From: Lumbricus terrestris
Taxonomy: Eukaryota; Annelida; Clitellata; Crassiclitellata; Lumbricidae
Reading direction: 5' to 3'
Length of the DNA: 64,000 nucleotides
Assembly: GCA_949752735.1 (NCBI GenBank)
Contig: OX457039.1
Coordinates: forward strand, 45,191,286-45,255,285
Below the pieces are notes generated by a model. The model was not told the origin of the DNA, did not search any database, and saw only the letters and a list, made by a program, of their open reading frames with translations. The position numbers were made by a program, and so were the translations under genes. Numbering within the stretch: position 1 is the first letter of the stretch; every line of letters begins with the position of its first letter. Shown piece by piece: positions 1 through 12,516 of the stretch.

Positions 1-505
1 AACACCGTCCATAGACCACCTTCCATGCACATCTAGATTCCTTGCGTTCAGCTATAGGAACATTAGTAGGCCTACTGCATGGAACTTCAGCACATCTTCA
101 CTGCAGCGCCTTAATTACGGGACTTTTATTATATATAATTACACATATACAGGATTTCTGGGCACTGGCTTATTCACTAGTGCTTATTCATCTATAGACT
201 ATTATATAGGCCAATATATACTTTGACAAACTTACATGCCAAACATACGTAATTTATAGCCATGCAGTTAAGCATTTGTCTAAGAGTCAGTTTGCAAGAA
301 ATTGCATTTAACTCGACAGACTTATTTGCTAATCGCTTAGTTCACAGAAAAATATACAAAGATCGCTGCAGGACGTGTTAATTCTTGCTACACTTTAATT
401 ATGCTGCAGTTAGAGGCCAGAGCCAATATCGTTAACGAACGTTTTTTGATATAACGTAGGCCTATAAGTCTTAGGCCTATACTATAGATAAATGGACCGA
501 ACAAT
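1..505. other. non-coding, nothing recognised
   Basis: AT-rich sequence with no convincing exon. It is probably an intron or intergenic DNA upstream of the exon at 772-891. Confidence 0.4.
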
Positions 506-591
506 GATAATGATGACGTCATCATCATCGTCGTCTTCATCATCATCATTATCATGGGCATCGTCATCGTCATCATCATCATCATTAACAG
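506..591. repeat. (ATC)n imperfect microsatellite
   Basis: Interrupted ATC/GTC trinucleotide run. It opens long low-complexity frames (poly-D, poly-M) that are not genes. Confidence 0.85.
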
Positions 592-611
592 AGTATGTCT
601 TATAATGCTTT

Positions 612-709
612 TGTATAAGTAGGCTATTATAGGAGTATGTCAATACGGGACCCATATTCTTATATGAAACCCGTCTGGAGCCCATACATGTGGTCCCATC
701 TGATGCCCA
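612..709 (+). repeat. dispersed ~95-bp direct repeat, copy 1
   Basis: A segment containing CAATACGGGACCCATATTC and ending CCCATCTGATGCCCA recurs at 3926-4021 in the same orientation with only a few substitutions and small indels. The two copies lie either side of the exon at 772-891 and of most of the following intron. I do not recognise the family. Confidence 0.8.
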
Positions 710-771
710 TATTATTATGATATATAATGAGTGTTGATAATCGCTCGAATATCTAACTGTATACGCTATAG

Positions 772-3700
772 GTGCCGAGTGTATCCGCTTCTCATGCGGT
801 TACTGCGATTCTACACACAAGACAACCTACTGTGTGATGAGTTTCTTGAAGACTGGACCCACTACCTTAGAGTTGGAATCCCTCCAGTCGAGTAAGTTTA
901 TTGCTAATCTGACAAAAAAACTGTGATCCATATAGTCTATATGATTATATTGAATTCTGGTGTGTTATGGTTGAGTTGCATGAGAATCTGGAATTTAAAT
1001 TCATCAAGGCGCTTTTCCAGTTGCAAAAGCAACCGGTTTCACTGGAGAAATTATTACTGGATCATCAGTATGACATGAAGATTATTATGTTATCTTTTCA
1101 AAAGAATAATTGGAGTTAACTTTGCAGCCTAGCTAACTGTGAAGACTTATGCATAGGCTTGTAAATTGCCATATACTTTTGGAGTAGACCTATTATTATT
1201 ATTATTATTAAATAAATTTGTAACGCACGCAATGTCACACCGAAATGTGAATCTGAGGCGCGGATAGTCAGCCGCCAGAGGAAGATGCAATTACAGATCC
1301 ATATGCTTGAAAGCCAAGGAGAAATAGTAAGTTTTTAGCCGCTTTTTGAAGGAAGGAAGTGAAATTGAGTTCCGAAGAGAGAGCGGAAGCTGATTCCATT
1401 CCCTGGGTGCAGAGGCATGGAATGCACGCAAGCCCATAACTGTTTTGCATCGAGGATTATTCGAGGTTCAGATAAAAGACTTGTGCCCGATGAACGCAAG
1501 CAACGAGAAGGAATGTAAGGAGTTAGTAGTGACTGAAGGTAGGAAGGTGCGTTGGTGCTGAGAGATTTGTAGGTCAGACATGCCAATTTGAATTTTATCC
1601 TGTACTGAACAGGAAGCCAATGCAATTGATGGAGTAGGACTGAGGAACTAGTTTGTATTGGGACGCGCAGCACAACACGCGCTATAGAGTTTTGGATGTG
1701 TTGTAGCCTTCTGAGCTCAGTGACTGAGAGACCGACAAAAACGGCGTTAGCATAATCAAGGCGAGAGGAGACAAGAGAACAGGCAATGGTTTGAGACATA
1801 TCCATAGTCAGGGCCGACCTGATGTGACGTATTGCCCGAATGTGATAGAAACAAGATTTACAAATGCTAGTTATGTGAGGTCGAAATGTGAGCTTGTTGT
1901 CTATAGGGTTACTCCAAGTGTTTTGACAGTATCTGATAGGTGAACAGCAGTGCCGGCAAGGTCGATATTAGAAAGTTGAGGGAAAGAGCGCAGGCGCTGG
2001 CGTGACCCAAACAAAATTGCCTCAGACTTGTCAGGGTTTATGGCCAAACCATTGAAACAAAACCAGGAATACATAGATGAAAGGCAATCTTCAAGTTTAA
2101 GTTTGGCAGACTGATCAGTGTGTGATAAAGAAATATGGAGCAGGGTATCATCCGCATACTGTTGTAATTGAATTCCAAAGTGATTAGCAATGCGACTGAT
2201 TGGGGAAGTAAAGACAGTAAATAGTAAGGGGCCAAGGACAGATCCATGTGGAACTCCAGCAGTGCAAACAGTAGTCTCAGACCGAGCGGTCCCAATGCCG
2301 ACCTGCTGATTGCGGTCACGCAGGTAAGAAGCTAACCAGTTTAGGGCTGTCCCAGAAACACCGAAGCTATTGGCAAGTCTTGAAAGGAGTAACTGATGGT
2401 CAACAGTGTCAAATGCTGCACTGAGGTCAAGACATACTGAGAGGCAGGCTTTCCCATTGTCAATAGACGAGAATATGTTATCAAGTGTAGAGACGAGGGC
2501 AGTCTCAGTGGAAAAGCCTTCGCGGTAAGCTGACTGATAAGGACTAAAGTTAGGACAGGAAGTGATGTGTTTCTTAATGCGAGTGAGAAAGAGACGTTCC
2601 AAGATCTTAGAAATGTTATTAAGGTTGGAGATAGGTCTGAAGTTTGAAAGGTTGCTGGAGTCTAGGCTAGGTTTTTTAAGCAAGGGTGTGACTAGAGCAG
2701 ATTTGAAGCATGACGGAAAACGCCCTTCAGCAAAAGACAGGTTGGCCAAGCGCGCAATAAGGTGGGAGAAAACACCAGAGCAGGAAAGTATAAGTGATGT
2801 TGGTATGAAATCCATTTGGGAAGATTTAGGAGCCATGTTTTTGAGAAGATTGTAGACTTCAAAGTAGGTGACAGAAGGCAAGTCAGAGAAGCTAGATCCA
2901 GTGAAATCAGGGTCAAGCAGCAGGTCATTCCACAATAATTTAGTAGTACATCTAGCAATTTTACATTTTAAATTGTTAATCTTATTAACAAAAAATGCAG
3001 CAAAGCTAGAGCACAGAATCTGATTCTCAGAGTCTGATCGTTGGCAGTCGGAAGTATCCTTCGAGTGCAGAAGACGTTGCGAGATGCGCCATCGATCCTG
3101 TGGATTATCTGCGCTTTCTAATTGATTACGGAAAAACGAAGTTCTTGACTCGTTTATAAGTTTGTTAGTTACACGGCAATGGCGACGGTAGCGTTGTCTG
3201 TCCTTGTCAAGCCCAGAACTTTTCCATTTCCGCTCTAATCTCCGACGATCCTTCTTCGCTTGGACTGCATCGGAAGATAGCCATCTTGTGATTGGTTTAG
3301 ATGGACGCCTATCACGAGTCTGAATAGGAGCAAGTTTGTTTAATATACATGATACTATTCGCTGAAGTTGTTTCGAGAAGTCCTCCGCGTTGGTTGCAGG
3401 AGCAGTGAATAGATCAGATTCGATGAGCAAGTCACTGAAATTTAAGGGGTCGACTGCTTTGATGTTACGAAATACGTATAATGCCTTATATATAGTAGCC
3501 CAGACAGGGCTGTTACTAAGTACTCAGAACTTTTGAGGTGAGTACACGCTGAGTACACGCTGCCGCCGAAAAGTCGACTTTTTTGTGCTGAAAGTTTCTG
3601 ACGACCTCTTTTTTAGTCATCGAAATTTTACACTTGAGTACCAGTGATTTTGTTAATATTCACATTACATGAAGCATTTGAATGAAGATGAATGATTTGT

Positions 3701-4510
3701 ATTATACCTGTGTGTAGCTGTATTGATTGCAATCAATGCAAATATGCTATCGTGCATGACGGGCTAAGCCGCTGTAAGCGCAGCGCTGAAGACTGTTTCT
3801 AAGTTGAAAGGCTTCTGACTTCTGTCACCAGTAGTAGTTAGTCTAACGCACCCGTGTAGACTGATGTAGACATCGGATGAGTCAGCTGCTACAGGGACGG
3901 ACTGCACAAGGTCCTGTAATTATTTTGTATAAGTATTATGAGGAGTATGTCAATACGGGACCCATATTCTTATATGAAACCGTCTGGAACCCATGCATGT
4001 GCATAGTCCCATCTGATGCCCACTGAAACGTGTCTCTAATTCCTCTTTTTCAGTCAAAGCAAAGCGCATCTGGTGCGTATAAGAGAGGCTCAGGTCCTGG
4101 ATGAAGTGAGGCCGATGACGCTGTCTGGTGACGACGACCCGGGCTACGACCCTGACGCGGCCTTCCACCGGGCGGGAGCCGACGACGCCGATGACACCAT
4201 CGAAATGACGGACGCACCGAAGCCAAGAAGGCACAGCAGACGAGAAGAGGAAGCGCATAGGAGGGCCTCTGCTGCCGCCGCCGCCGCCGATGCCTCATCA
4301 ACTCCAGATGGCGTCTCCAGAGGGAGCAAGGGAGAAGAGGAAATGGACGAAGGGGAGGACGAAGACGAGGAGGAACTCGGAGACGAGGAAGATGAGGAAA
4401 CTAGAGCGATGTACTGGAAAAAGGGGGGAAAGAAAGCCAGGTGTCCGCCGTGTAAGAACAAAAATAGGGCATCTTCGGCAACATATGCAGAACCACCTGT
4501 GAGAATGTGA
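772..4510 (+). CDS. 3' end of an unrecognised gene, two coding exons, acidic tail
   Basis: Exon A is 772-891: acceptor TATAG before it, donor GTAAGT after it, about 40 codons including a FYTQDNLLCDEFLEDW segment. Exon B is 4054-4510, preceded by a strong pyrimidine tract and CAG, and ends in TGA at 4508-4510. The phases agree: exon A leaves GA and exon B supplies T, giving an Asp codon and one open frame of about 191 codons. Exon B is much richer in GC than its surroundings. It encodes an Arg/Lys/Ala-rich middle (8-9 Ala run), a long Glu/Asp stretch, and a basic tail with a CPPC motif. The intron (892-4053) holds an antisense LINE. Upstream exons must lie outside the window. I do not recognise the family; the acidic low-complexity tail gives no function. 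The splice structure is inferred from sequence only. Confidence 0.65.
1190..3480 (-). mobile_element. 5'-truncated CR1/L2-type LINE, intronic and antisense
   Basis: The frame at 3430-1901 reads linker then reverse transcriptase: FRPISN motif, CLDLSAAFDTVDH (first catalytic Asp), GVPHGSVLGP (usually GVPQGSVLGP) and the YADDT catalytic box at 2144-2158. The frame stays open above 3430 to about 3476, so the codon there is not a true start. At 1901-1906 an extra TA puts a stop after LGVTL; the expected thumb and C-terminal region continues in another frame (1898-1335, with an LHWLPVQYRIKFKLA segment typical of CR1/L2). A further frameshift lies near 1450-1380. The 3' end is an (AAT)n tail at about 1193-1212. 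The endonuclease is missing. This is a dead copy inserted antisense in the intron of the 772-4510 gene. Confidence 0.9.
3926..4021 (+). repeat. dispersed ~95-bp direct repeat, copy 2
   Basis: Second copy of the repeat at 612-709, ending about 32 bp before the acceptor of the exon at 4054. It lacks one short internal segment of copy 1 and has a small insertion near its right end. Confidence 0.8.
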
Positions 4511-5796
4511 CAGTTATTTCAGAGAGACAGTGGATATGGTATCAGACGTAAACGCTGGTTTCTGGTTTAGGAATAGACATGTCTTGTAGCTCTGCAGGGC
4601 AAGCACAGTTCGCTGCTTTTATGCAAGACAAGTCGATAATTGAATTTCTTCACTAATTTGTTTGAATTCTAAAGAGTCCAATAGCATAACATCGTTGAAC
4701 ATACTTTTCTATACACACTTCGTTTTTAGACTAGACCTACCGGTGGTAGGCCTATGTGTTTGGTTATGATAAAACTCTAAAAAATGTTGCATCAGGCCGA
4801 ATATTTTATAACATTATTTAGTTCTTGTCAAAATTAATCAATTTCTAGTTATAAACTTCAAATTCAGTCCATGACAGATCACAGACGTTGAACTCCACAG
4901 CTTGCATGTCGAGGCGGATTCTGTCGATTGCGAGAAAGCTTTAAAGGCGGGAATCGGGTGGATTGGGGTGGGCCTATATACGAATTCTTGTAGAGATGAA
5001 AACTCAGTCTGGGGTGGAAGGTCTCTGTGTTTATAGGTTTATAGGAGCCTGAATCAGAATGATGACGCTGGATCAACGACAACTTTGGTGACGGGACTGA
5101 GAATATGCGGGACTCAGAGCGAGGCTTATTCCGGAGCCGTGGTGCAGCGTGGGGCATGGATCGGCGGAAGAGCCTGAGGAATGTAGGCGGGGAGAGAGAG
5201 TGAGATGGGAGGACGATCGGGTAGAGCTATGCGGATGGATGTAAAGAAGATTGCAAAGGTATAAGCCTATACGGAGGATGAAAGTGTGTACGTAGGTCTA
5301 TTTGAAGGTCAGCCAATAGCAATGTGACGTTGATGCGGATGCGCTGAGAAATTTTCAACAAATGAAATGATTTAAGGACGTGAATTAAAATGATGAACTC
5401 GTTAGTAGTTGTTGCAGCAAGTGATAGATCATAGAAGCGAGACAAATTATTGTTCGTCACAAAAGACAAATTGTCTGACGAAAAGAGAAGCCGACTTAGG
5501 ACGAAAAAGACGGTGAAGACAGTTAATTAGTATAGGTACCGCGATTCGTTGAGGCTGCACTTGGTTTGAATAGAGCAAATTTAAAATAATTTAATTAATC
5601 TCAAAAGAACCCAGTATTATACAGTATAATGTTGCCGAATATCAACATATAGGCCTATTGCACTTGATCAGTCTCTCGTGTTCATTTGTTCTTGCAAAAC
5701 AGGCGGGTGCTTACGTCTGAATATTAATAGTAGGCTAATTTGTCTAAGTCCTAGAAATATGCGTTTGTTGTATCAACATTGGATGTAAGCCTATTC
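4511..5796. other. 3' flank and intergenic, nothing recognised
   Basis: Probably the 3' UTR of the preceding gene at first, although no canonical AATAAA lies soon after the stop. The open frames here (for example 5157-4879 on the minus strand) have no recognisable domain. Confidence 0.35.
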
Positions 5797-6129
5797 ATGG
5801 CGTCCAAACGTCCTCACCCCCACATCCTGACCCCACACGTCCTGACCCACACGTCCTGGCCCACACGTTCTGGCGTTCAAACTTCCTGTCGACCTCCAAC
5901 TGCGATGAAGGAGGTCATGGTCCGACACCTTCTCCGGAACCCACGCTGCGTTTTAAAAAGGCTTCTTATTGGCCATGACCAACGCGATAGACAACCGACG
6001 ACGATGGCGCCATCTGTGCAGCTGTTCTTTTCGTCGTCGTCGTTTGAATGGCCTGGACGGTTCAATGGGGAGGGAAACTGCTTTAAGTCAGACGTCTCAC
6101 GTCTGCTGCTGTTTAGGTTGATTCTGTGA
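5797..6129 (+). CDS. doubtful small ORF followed by a poly(A) signal
   Basis: About 110 codons from an ATG in fair context (TTCATGG) to TGA at 6127-6129. The first 90 bases are an imperfect repeat of CACACGTCCTG-type units, so the N-terminus is low complexity (HPHILTPHVLTHTS). AATAAA occurs at 6222-6227. No domain is recognised. The same stretch could be non-coding or a 3' UTR; I list it because of the ATG and poly(A) signal only. Confidence 0.2.
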   Translation: MASKRPHPHILTPHVLTHTSWPTRSGVQTSCRPPTAMKEVMVRHLLRNPRCVLKRLLIGHDQRDRQPTTMAPSVQLFFSSSSFEWPGRFNGEGNCFKSDVSRLLLFRLIL

Positions 6130-6579
6130 AAGGACTTCCTCGAGGCGGCAAATACACCTACGTGAGCTCGGGTGCATATTTCAGAATTATTTCTTTTATT
6201 GAAAGCGTTCTATGTGTGAAACAATAAAGTCTTTGAAATTGTTCATGCTTGACGCTGTTTCCATCCTTGGCTCTAATTCTTCTCACGTCTAGGCGTAGGC
6301 TATATAAATTATAGGCTTTGACACCCTTCTCTTTTGTTTTTCACTCGCATTTCTAAAATGCCTCTTAATTTCGGTTGCAGTTGAATTATCACATACGAAA
6401 GTTCAAGAACCGTTCTCACACGCTACAAAACCATTAATAGTCAACATTTTAGCACAAGGTCATGTAAGACCAGACTTTATAAAATTATTACATACACAAA
6501 AGGTAATACACGCATAGCATACACAATGGGACAGAGATTAAGAACTATTTAGGGAGAGAGGGGGAGAAGAAGGACGAGA

Positions 6580-6584
<5 letters not shown>

Positions 6585-6626
<42 letters not shown>
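6585..6626. repeat. (GACA)n microsatellite
   Basis: About ten tandem GACA units. The surrounding 6230-7223 holds no recognised gene. Confidence 0.9.
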
Positions 6627-7221
6627 TACTATAGCACAGACGAAGGCAAACAGAAGAGGAGACGCACAGACGAGACAGACAAGTGGAGAACGAAAATCTT
6701 AAGTATCTTTATGCGAGCACATAAAAAATAGGCCGAATTAATTTAAAGCGCATAGTAACGACATATTTTAGTATACAGGCATAGCCTGTGCGTGCATATA
6801 ATGGAACAGACCAGTATAATAATGCGATTATAAATAGGGCTAATAATTAAGCGGCGATTACGTGCACAATGCATATACAGTAAAAATGTTGTATAATTCT
6901 AATTATCGTCGTTTTGGCTGTTGGTCTTTCATCTGCTTTTTTCTTCAGTTTTTTCTGTATCATTAAGCTATAAACTTCAGTTTCTTTTCATGCACCTCTA
7001 TTAACACTCACCCATACTTAATTCTCCCATTTTCTCAACTCTGAAGTTAAACCTGACAAAGGACACTTGTAACCTATCATCTCTGCTATAAATAACCACG
7101 TATACCTATATATGGCCCTATACCTATAGCGGAGTCTTCCATTCAGAGGCTCCTATTGCTTCCATACTTCTAATTCTCTGCACATCTTATCACTCATTCA
7201 CTCACACTCTTAATCATTGCA

Positions 7222-7437
<216 letters not shown>

Positions 7438-7445
7438 CACAGCAC

Positions 7446-7925
7446 ATGCCGTTACAAAGGCGCCTCTACAAACACAAACATAATATATTCAGTCAAAGGT
7501 ACGCCTTAGAAAACATAGGCCTATATGTCTTCAGTCGAGTTTTGAAAACATCAACTGAGTTGGCAGAACGAACTGTGGTAGGCAGACTGTTCCAGCAGCG
7601 GGGGCCAGCAGTTGAAAAAGTACGCTCCCGAAGCGTGTCCTCGTCCTTCGCACATACAGATCTCCTTTCATACTGGATCTCAGCGCAAGTCCAGCACCTG
7701 ACGAAGCCGTCTGCACGCAGTAGGATTTGAGGTAGTCCGGTGCTAAGCCATGTAGTGACTTGTAGACGAGCAATGAGAGTTTGAATTCAATGCGGTACGG
7801 TATTGGAAGCCAATGCAACACGTCACGCAGTAATGGTGTCACATGATCATACTTCCGCCGATTACACACGAGCTTCGCCGCTGCATTCAACACAAACTGC
7901 AGTCGATCGTGAAGGTACTTGAATA
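7446..7925 (-). mobile_element. CR1/L2-type LINE, 3' end fragment
   Basis: The minus-strand frame from about 7925 to 7531 reads the conserved C-terminal region: QFVLNAAAKLV, then LHWLPIPYRIEFKLS, then VYKSLHGLAPDYL. It breaks by frameshift near 7560, after which VDVFKTRLK appears in another frame. The 3' end carries AGAGGCGCC and GCGCCATAGAAATTAT, then a trinucleotide tail. Everything upstream of the thumb region is missing. Confidence 0.85.
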
Positions 7926-7929
7926 CATT

Positions 7930-8288
7930 GCATAACGTGTACTCTTTTTTTCAGCAATAAACTTGAAATTGAATTTATTGTCTGCATTAATTGCTGATGT
8001 TCAAAACAAGTGATTAAAAAGCCACAAACAAAGTGGCAAATCGACAGTTTAACTGAACGACTGCATATATAAGAAAATATAAAAATAATCCAGGCAGGAT
8101 ATAATATATTATATAGTCGAACTGTTAGAACATGTTAAGCTTACATTGTGCGCGTTGTTTTAACCACAGTGTGGTTTTAACAGTAACAGATGCCACACTG
8201 TGATGACTGCTAAATGTTTAACTATCAAAATCAGCAAAGGTAAAAAATTCTTTAGATTCTAAAGATCATTTCCACCTTCCTCTACAAT

Positions 8289-8321
<33 letters not shown>

Positions 8322-9807
8322 TGTCGCTGGTTTCCAACGCCATCAACTGTGTTCTGAGTTCTGACTCTTCTCTTTTACTTGTTGGGCATATTATAGGCTA
8401 AAACCAGGCGTTTCACATTCAACCTGATGTTCAGAAAACTTAGTTTTATTAGACTCTTGCTGACAACGCGCAGGCAATTTGAAAAACAAATGATAAAAGA
8501 AAACAGCAATCCAATTCAATTGGTAAAAGTCATAGGCCTATAGGGGATCGAATGTATGCAGGCTATTGTACTCGGGAGAGGTAATTATTGCCGCCATCCT
8601 TTATCGGGAGCTTAAAGCTGTGAGGACTAGGATGCAGGTTGCATAAATTACTATGACTACGGTCAATGGACCGTTTGTAGGAACAGCCGAACAGGATAAC
8701 CAGGACGTGTGAGTCAAATCGCACAAGAGTTCGTAGTAGTTTATAAAAGCTTAAGAATCTCTGGAATCCAGACGATACAGCACCACAGTAGTTGGTCAGT
8801 TGAATGTAAGGCAGAAACATATGTAGCCTATTTGCGGCTCTTCAGCAGAGTCACACTACGTGCCACGTGGTCACAGATAGGTAGGCCCTATATATTTCAA
8901 ATATCTGATTAAAGCATATTAAATCATAACTGATCTGTCCTTTAAGATATAATCAGACATGATTTAGCACTAAATCTTGATTCTTAGATAAGTCTCATTT
9001 GATAAGGTATATGTGGCCTATGGACTCTAGTAGATCCATATAAATATAGGCTGATATTCACGGTGCTTCATACACGCGCATATACAAACAATACACATTA
9101 TAATATTATAGGCCTACACAAGCAACAGACCGCTCTATATACATTATGCATATAATATGAAATCGTTTAAATTTAACCTGTACACAATGCGCTTGTGTCG
9201 CGCGATTTCTTTGGTCGATTCGAATCATAATGAGAATAAATTTCGTTCTCTGTTTTACTCAATCGTCTAAATTCAAAGCATGAAGTTGTAGATCAGATGA
9301 CTGGACTGGTTAAGTCCGTCGCTTGCTTAATTTATGCGTCTGCACAAAAGCTTATGCGACAATCACAGTTAAAGGCGAAACCAATTAGCAACGCAATTGC
9401 ATTCAAGTAATTTTGCTCATTGGACACGGCCATCCGTTTGCACAATGGATCATTATTCTATTCTCTCCTATATATACACGCGCGTATAGTACACACACAA
9501 ACACACAAACACGCGCGTACAGCCGTAAATATATACACACACATACACACGCATACAGATAATATTATACATAATACGTTTACATGAAAGCAGATCCTTG
9601 CAGTATTTTGTGCTATATATTAAATCATGCAAGAGTGCATACTCCTATTTTTCTCGTCTGACGGTACGTTATCAACTCAATTGCTCCAAACAGTATCTCG
9701 AACATTAAAGACATTCTATTTACCTGATAGCTGTGTAGCCTATACAGAGCCTGTGAGAAACTCAAGACACGCTATATACAAGTGTTCTGTTGTATCAGGC
9801 TACATGT
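7930..9807. other. non-coding; (CAG)n at 8288-8320
   Basis: A run of about ten CAG/AGC units lies at 8288-8320, and short alternating AC/CG runs lie near 9480-9560. No exon or element is otherwise recognised. Confidence 0.4.
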
Positions 9808-9815
9808 AAGTCTAA

Positions 9816-9976
9816 CAGTGGCGTAGCCAGGAATTTTTCATGGGGGGGTTTTATGGCCGGAAACCCCGTTTTTTGCCATTTTTTCTTATTTAAACAGAAA
9901 AATAACCTTAAAAAACCTTTTTCCGGAGCCAATGGGGGGTTTTGACCCCCGAAACCCCCCCTTGCCTACGCCACTG
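9816..9976. mobile_element. MITE, CAGTGGCGTAGCC family, copy 1
   Basis: 161 bp with inverted ends CAGTGGCGTAGCCAGG / CTTGCCTACGCCACTG and exact 8-bp flanking duplications AAGTCTAA (9808-9815 and 9977-9984). A G-run near the left end faces a C-run near the right end. It has no coding capacity. The 8-bp duplication and CA...TG ends suggest mobilisation by a hAT transposase. Confidence 0.9.
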
Positions 9977-10149
9977 AAGTCTAACTGGATATGCTTTGGA
10001 CGTTTGTGTCTTTTTCAGATTAGAAACACCGTAAAAAAGTGATAAGCACACAATACCCTTAATTCATTTGCGCAGTCAAAGATACACACTCTGTTTGTGT
10101 CTATTATATACATAGGACTTACCTATCTCTCGATCACAGTTACATATAC

Positions 10150-10290
10150 GTTACCGTATACAGAGGCACGAGCACATTCCGGCGCTGCATTCGGGTTCGA
10201 ATCTCGGTCTAAATCGTGTTATATTCGCGTCTTACCATTAGGGCGATTAGGCCATGTATGCGGCAAATAAGCTGAACCATCGAATAAATG
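10150..10290 (+). repeat. possible SINE remnant with box-B-like motif
   Basis: GGTTCGAATCT at about 10194-10204 matches a pol III box B except for the last base. No clear box A lies upstream, and a short AATAAATGAATAA tail follows. It could be chance. Confidence 0.25.
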
Positions 10291-10689
10291 AATAACTCAG
10301 CGTAGCCTATATGCATCCTTTCTCTGCAGATCACAAACGTTCATCGCAGAATGCATTTAAGCAGATCCACGTAAAAGAAATCTGGGAAAAGCAAAGCCGT
10401 CAGATCGTGCTGTGCAAAAATCAATATCGAAAGTGTTAGCAATAGTTCCTGTACAAAAATGCAGGTCCTTTTGAGTCTCGGTAAAAAAAGCATAACTATA
10501 TCGTGTTGACATAAAGCGCCGGTGAATGATAAATTATGGTCTCGTTGACACAGTTTTTGAGGTGCGCAGAAGAAATTTCGAAGATTTACACTTGCATATG
10601 CAGCGAAACGATACCGGTAACGGTCGCAGGAATACATCTCATGCAGTACTGGCATGCAATCCATGGCAATCAACACAACTGGGACAATC

Positions 10690-11060
10690 CACGACAACGA
10701 CGAAGACGACGAAGGCGACAACGACTATGATGATGACTATGATGATGACGACGATGATGGTGGTGATGGTGGGGTGGTGGTGAAGATGATGATAGCGGTG
10801 GTAATGGTGATGACGATGATGATGGTGATGATGACGACGATGATAGCGGTGGTAGGGGGTGGTGATGATGACGATGATGATGGTGATGATGACGATGATG
10901 ATGGTACGTGGTGTGGTGATGATGATGATGATGATGACGATGACTATGACGATGATGACAATGGTGGTGATGATGACAACGACGACGATGATGATGATGA
11001 CCGATGATGGTGGCGGTGGTGGTAGTGATGATGATAATGATGATGATGACGATAAAGTCG
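10690..11060. repeat. GAT/GAC/GGT cryptic trinucleotide tract
   Basis: About 370 bp of interrupted GAT, GAC and GGT units. It opens poly-D and poly-M frames on one strand and poly-I, poly-H and poly-S frames on the other. No gene is supported. Confidence 0.85.
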
Positions 11061-11210
11061 ATTGCGGCAATGGAATGTTCTGCAGGGCGATTTCATTTGA
11101 ATACTCAAGCGAGCACTGTACTTGAGTCACTCCGCAAGCGAAGGATTAGCAATGCGCCCTGCAGTGACTGAACCGATCGAATGCAAATCACGGCTCTTTG
11201 TCGGTTCTCT

Positions 11211-11263
<53 letters not shown>
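11211..11263. repeat. (CT)n microsatellite
   Basis: A short C-run followed by about 22 CT units. Confidence 0.95.
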
Positions 11264-11266
<3 letters not shown>

Positions 11267-11679
11267 ACTAACTGCATGCGCTACCACTCCGATTCGATAA
11301 TGAAGCAAAATAGATGATTAAATTTGGATTCCGAAAAGAACCCTTAAAGTTCATATAAAATTAACCTGAACTTGCCAACACAGACAACACAGAATAGCAA
11401 TCCTTGAACGCACCTGTTGAAAGAGGTGAACCTCGATGGCTTGTACTGGAAACCATATTCTTGAAATTTATCATGGTGCTGTGATCGATTACGTGTATAA
11501 TTACTCAATTAATTAATTGCAAAGTTAAGTACTTATTTGATTAACCGTTTAGTTAATTATTAGACAAGTATGCAATTAATCAATTAGGCTTAAATACCAA
11601 AAACAGTCTGTAGAGGAAACAAGAGTTAGGTAAGGTATATAGCCGACATGTCTATACTGTTAAAAAATGTTTAACTGAC

Positions 11680-11685
11680 TTTATT
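11680..11685 (-). terminator. poly(A) signal of the 11803-13152 gene
   Basis: AATAAA on the minus strand about 118 bp after the stop codon of the single-exon gene. Confidence 0.5.
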
Positions 11686-11689
11686 TCCT

Positions 11690-11800
11690 AGATGCTGAAT
11701 CCATTCTATCTATAGATGTTTAATCCACTTGATCCTAGATGTTTAACCCATTTGATCCTAGATGTTTAATCCATTTGAACCTAGATGTTTAATCCAATTG
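11690..11800. repeat. 24-bp tandem repeat in the 3' UTR
   Basis: About five copies of a unit like GATGTTTAATCCATTTGATC, ending just before the stop codon of the gene on the minus strand. It would be transcribed as 3' UTR. Confidence 0.8.
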
Positions 11801-11802
11801 CC

Positions 11803-12466
11803 TTATCTAACCGTTAGGATAGGTTTTGATCTTCGACCTTCCACAGCGGCCTTAGGCCTGTCCATAGTTTGAGAGCTGGAGCTTTGAGGAAACGCGGTTC
11901 CCTGGTGGCGCCCTACCACCACTTCGGCCGCTCCTCTCTCGATGTGGACAGAAGGAGCGAACAGGGAATCATCGTCTTTCAAAGGACTCGTCGTCCAATC
12001 GTCGCTCGAATCCTCTGACGCCCATCCGTCGCCTGCGCATGCGCTCTTCGCTCGGAAGTCGACCGATACGTCTTCCGGAAATGGCGTCATCTTGACGTCA
12101 TCGTCGTCGTCGTCATCGACGGGCGTCACCTGCATTTGGCTGTCGTTGCTGTGGTACAACGAATCGTTTGCGCTGTCGCGGAGATGGTGGCGGTGGTGGG
12201 TTTTATGGGTGCTCGGCTGGAGACAGAGAGCGACCCATTGTTGCGTGAGAGATTGTCGCCTCTGTATTGTTGTGTCCCTGCCATTGTTCTTCTTTTCATC
12301 TTCGACAGCCGCTGCAGTCGACCAACGGCCGTTGAGGCATCTCGACAGAGTGCTGCTGATGCGACCGCTCAGCCTCGAACCTGCAGCCCTGCAGCCGACG
12401 CCGACGCCTATGTCGCCACCGACGCCAATGTCTCCACCGACGCCGACGCCGACGCCAATGTCGCCA

Positions 12467-12516
<50 letters not shown>

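Noticed and set aside
1268..1450. 60-codon minus-strand frame as a separate gene
   Set aside because: It is the frameshifted C-terminal end of the LINE at 1190-3480.
2562..2855. 97-codon plus-strand frame
   Set aside because: Antisense shadow of the LINE reverse transcriptase.
10639..11130. 163-codon and 117-codon frames rich in I/V/H or D
   Set aside because: They come from the GAT/GAC/GGT tract at 10690-11060 and have no start, splice or domain support.
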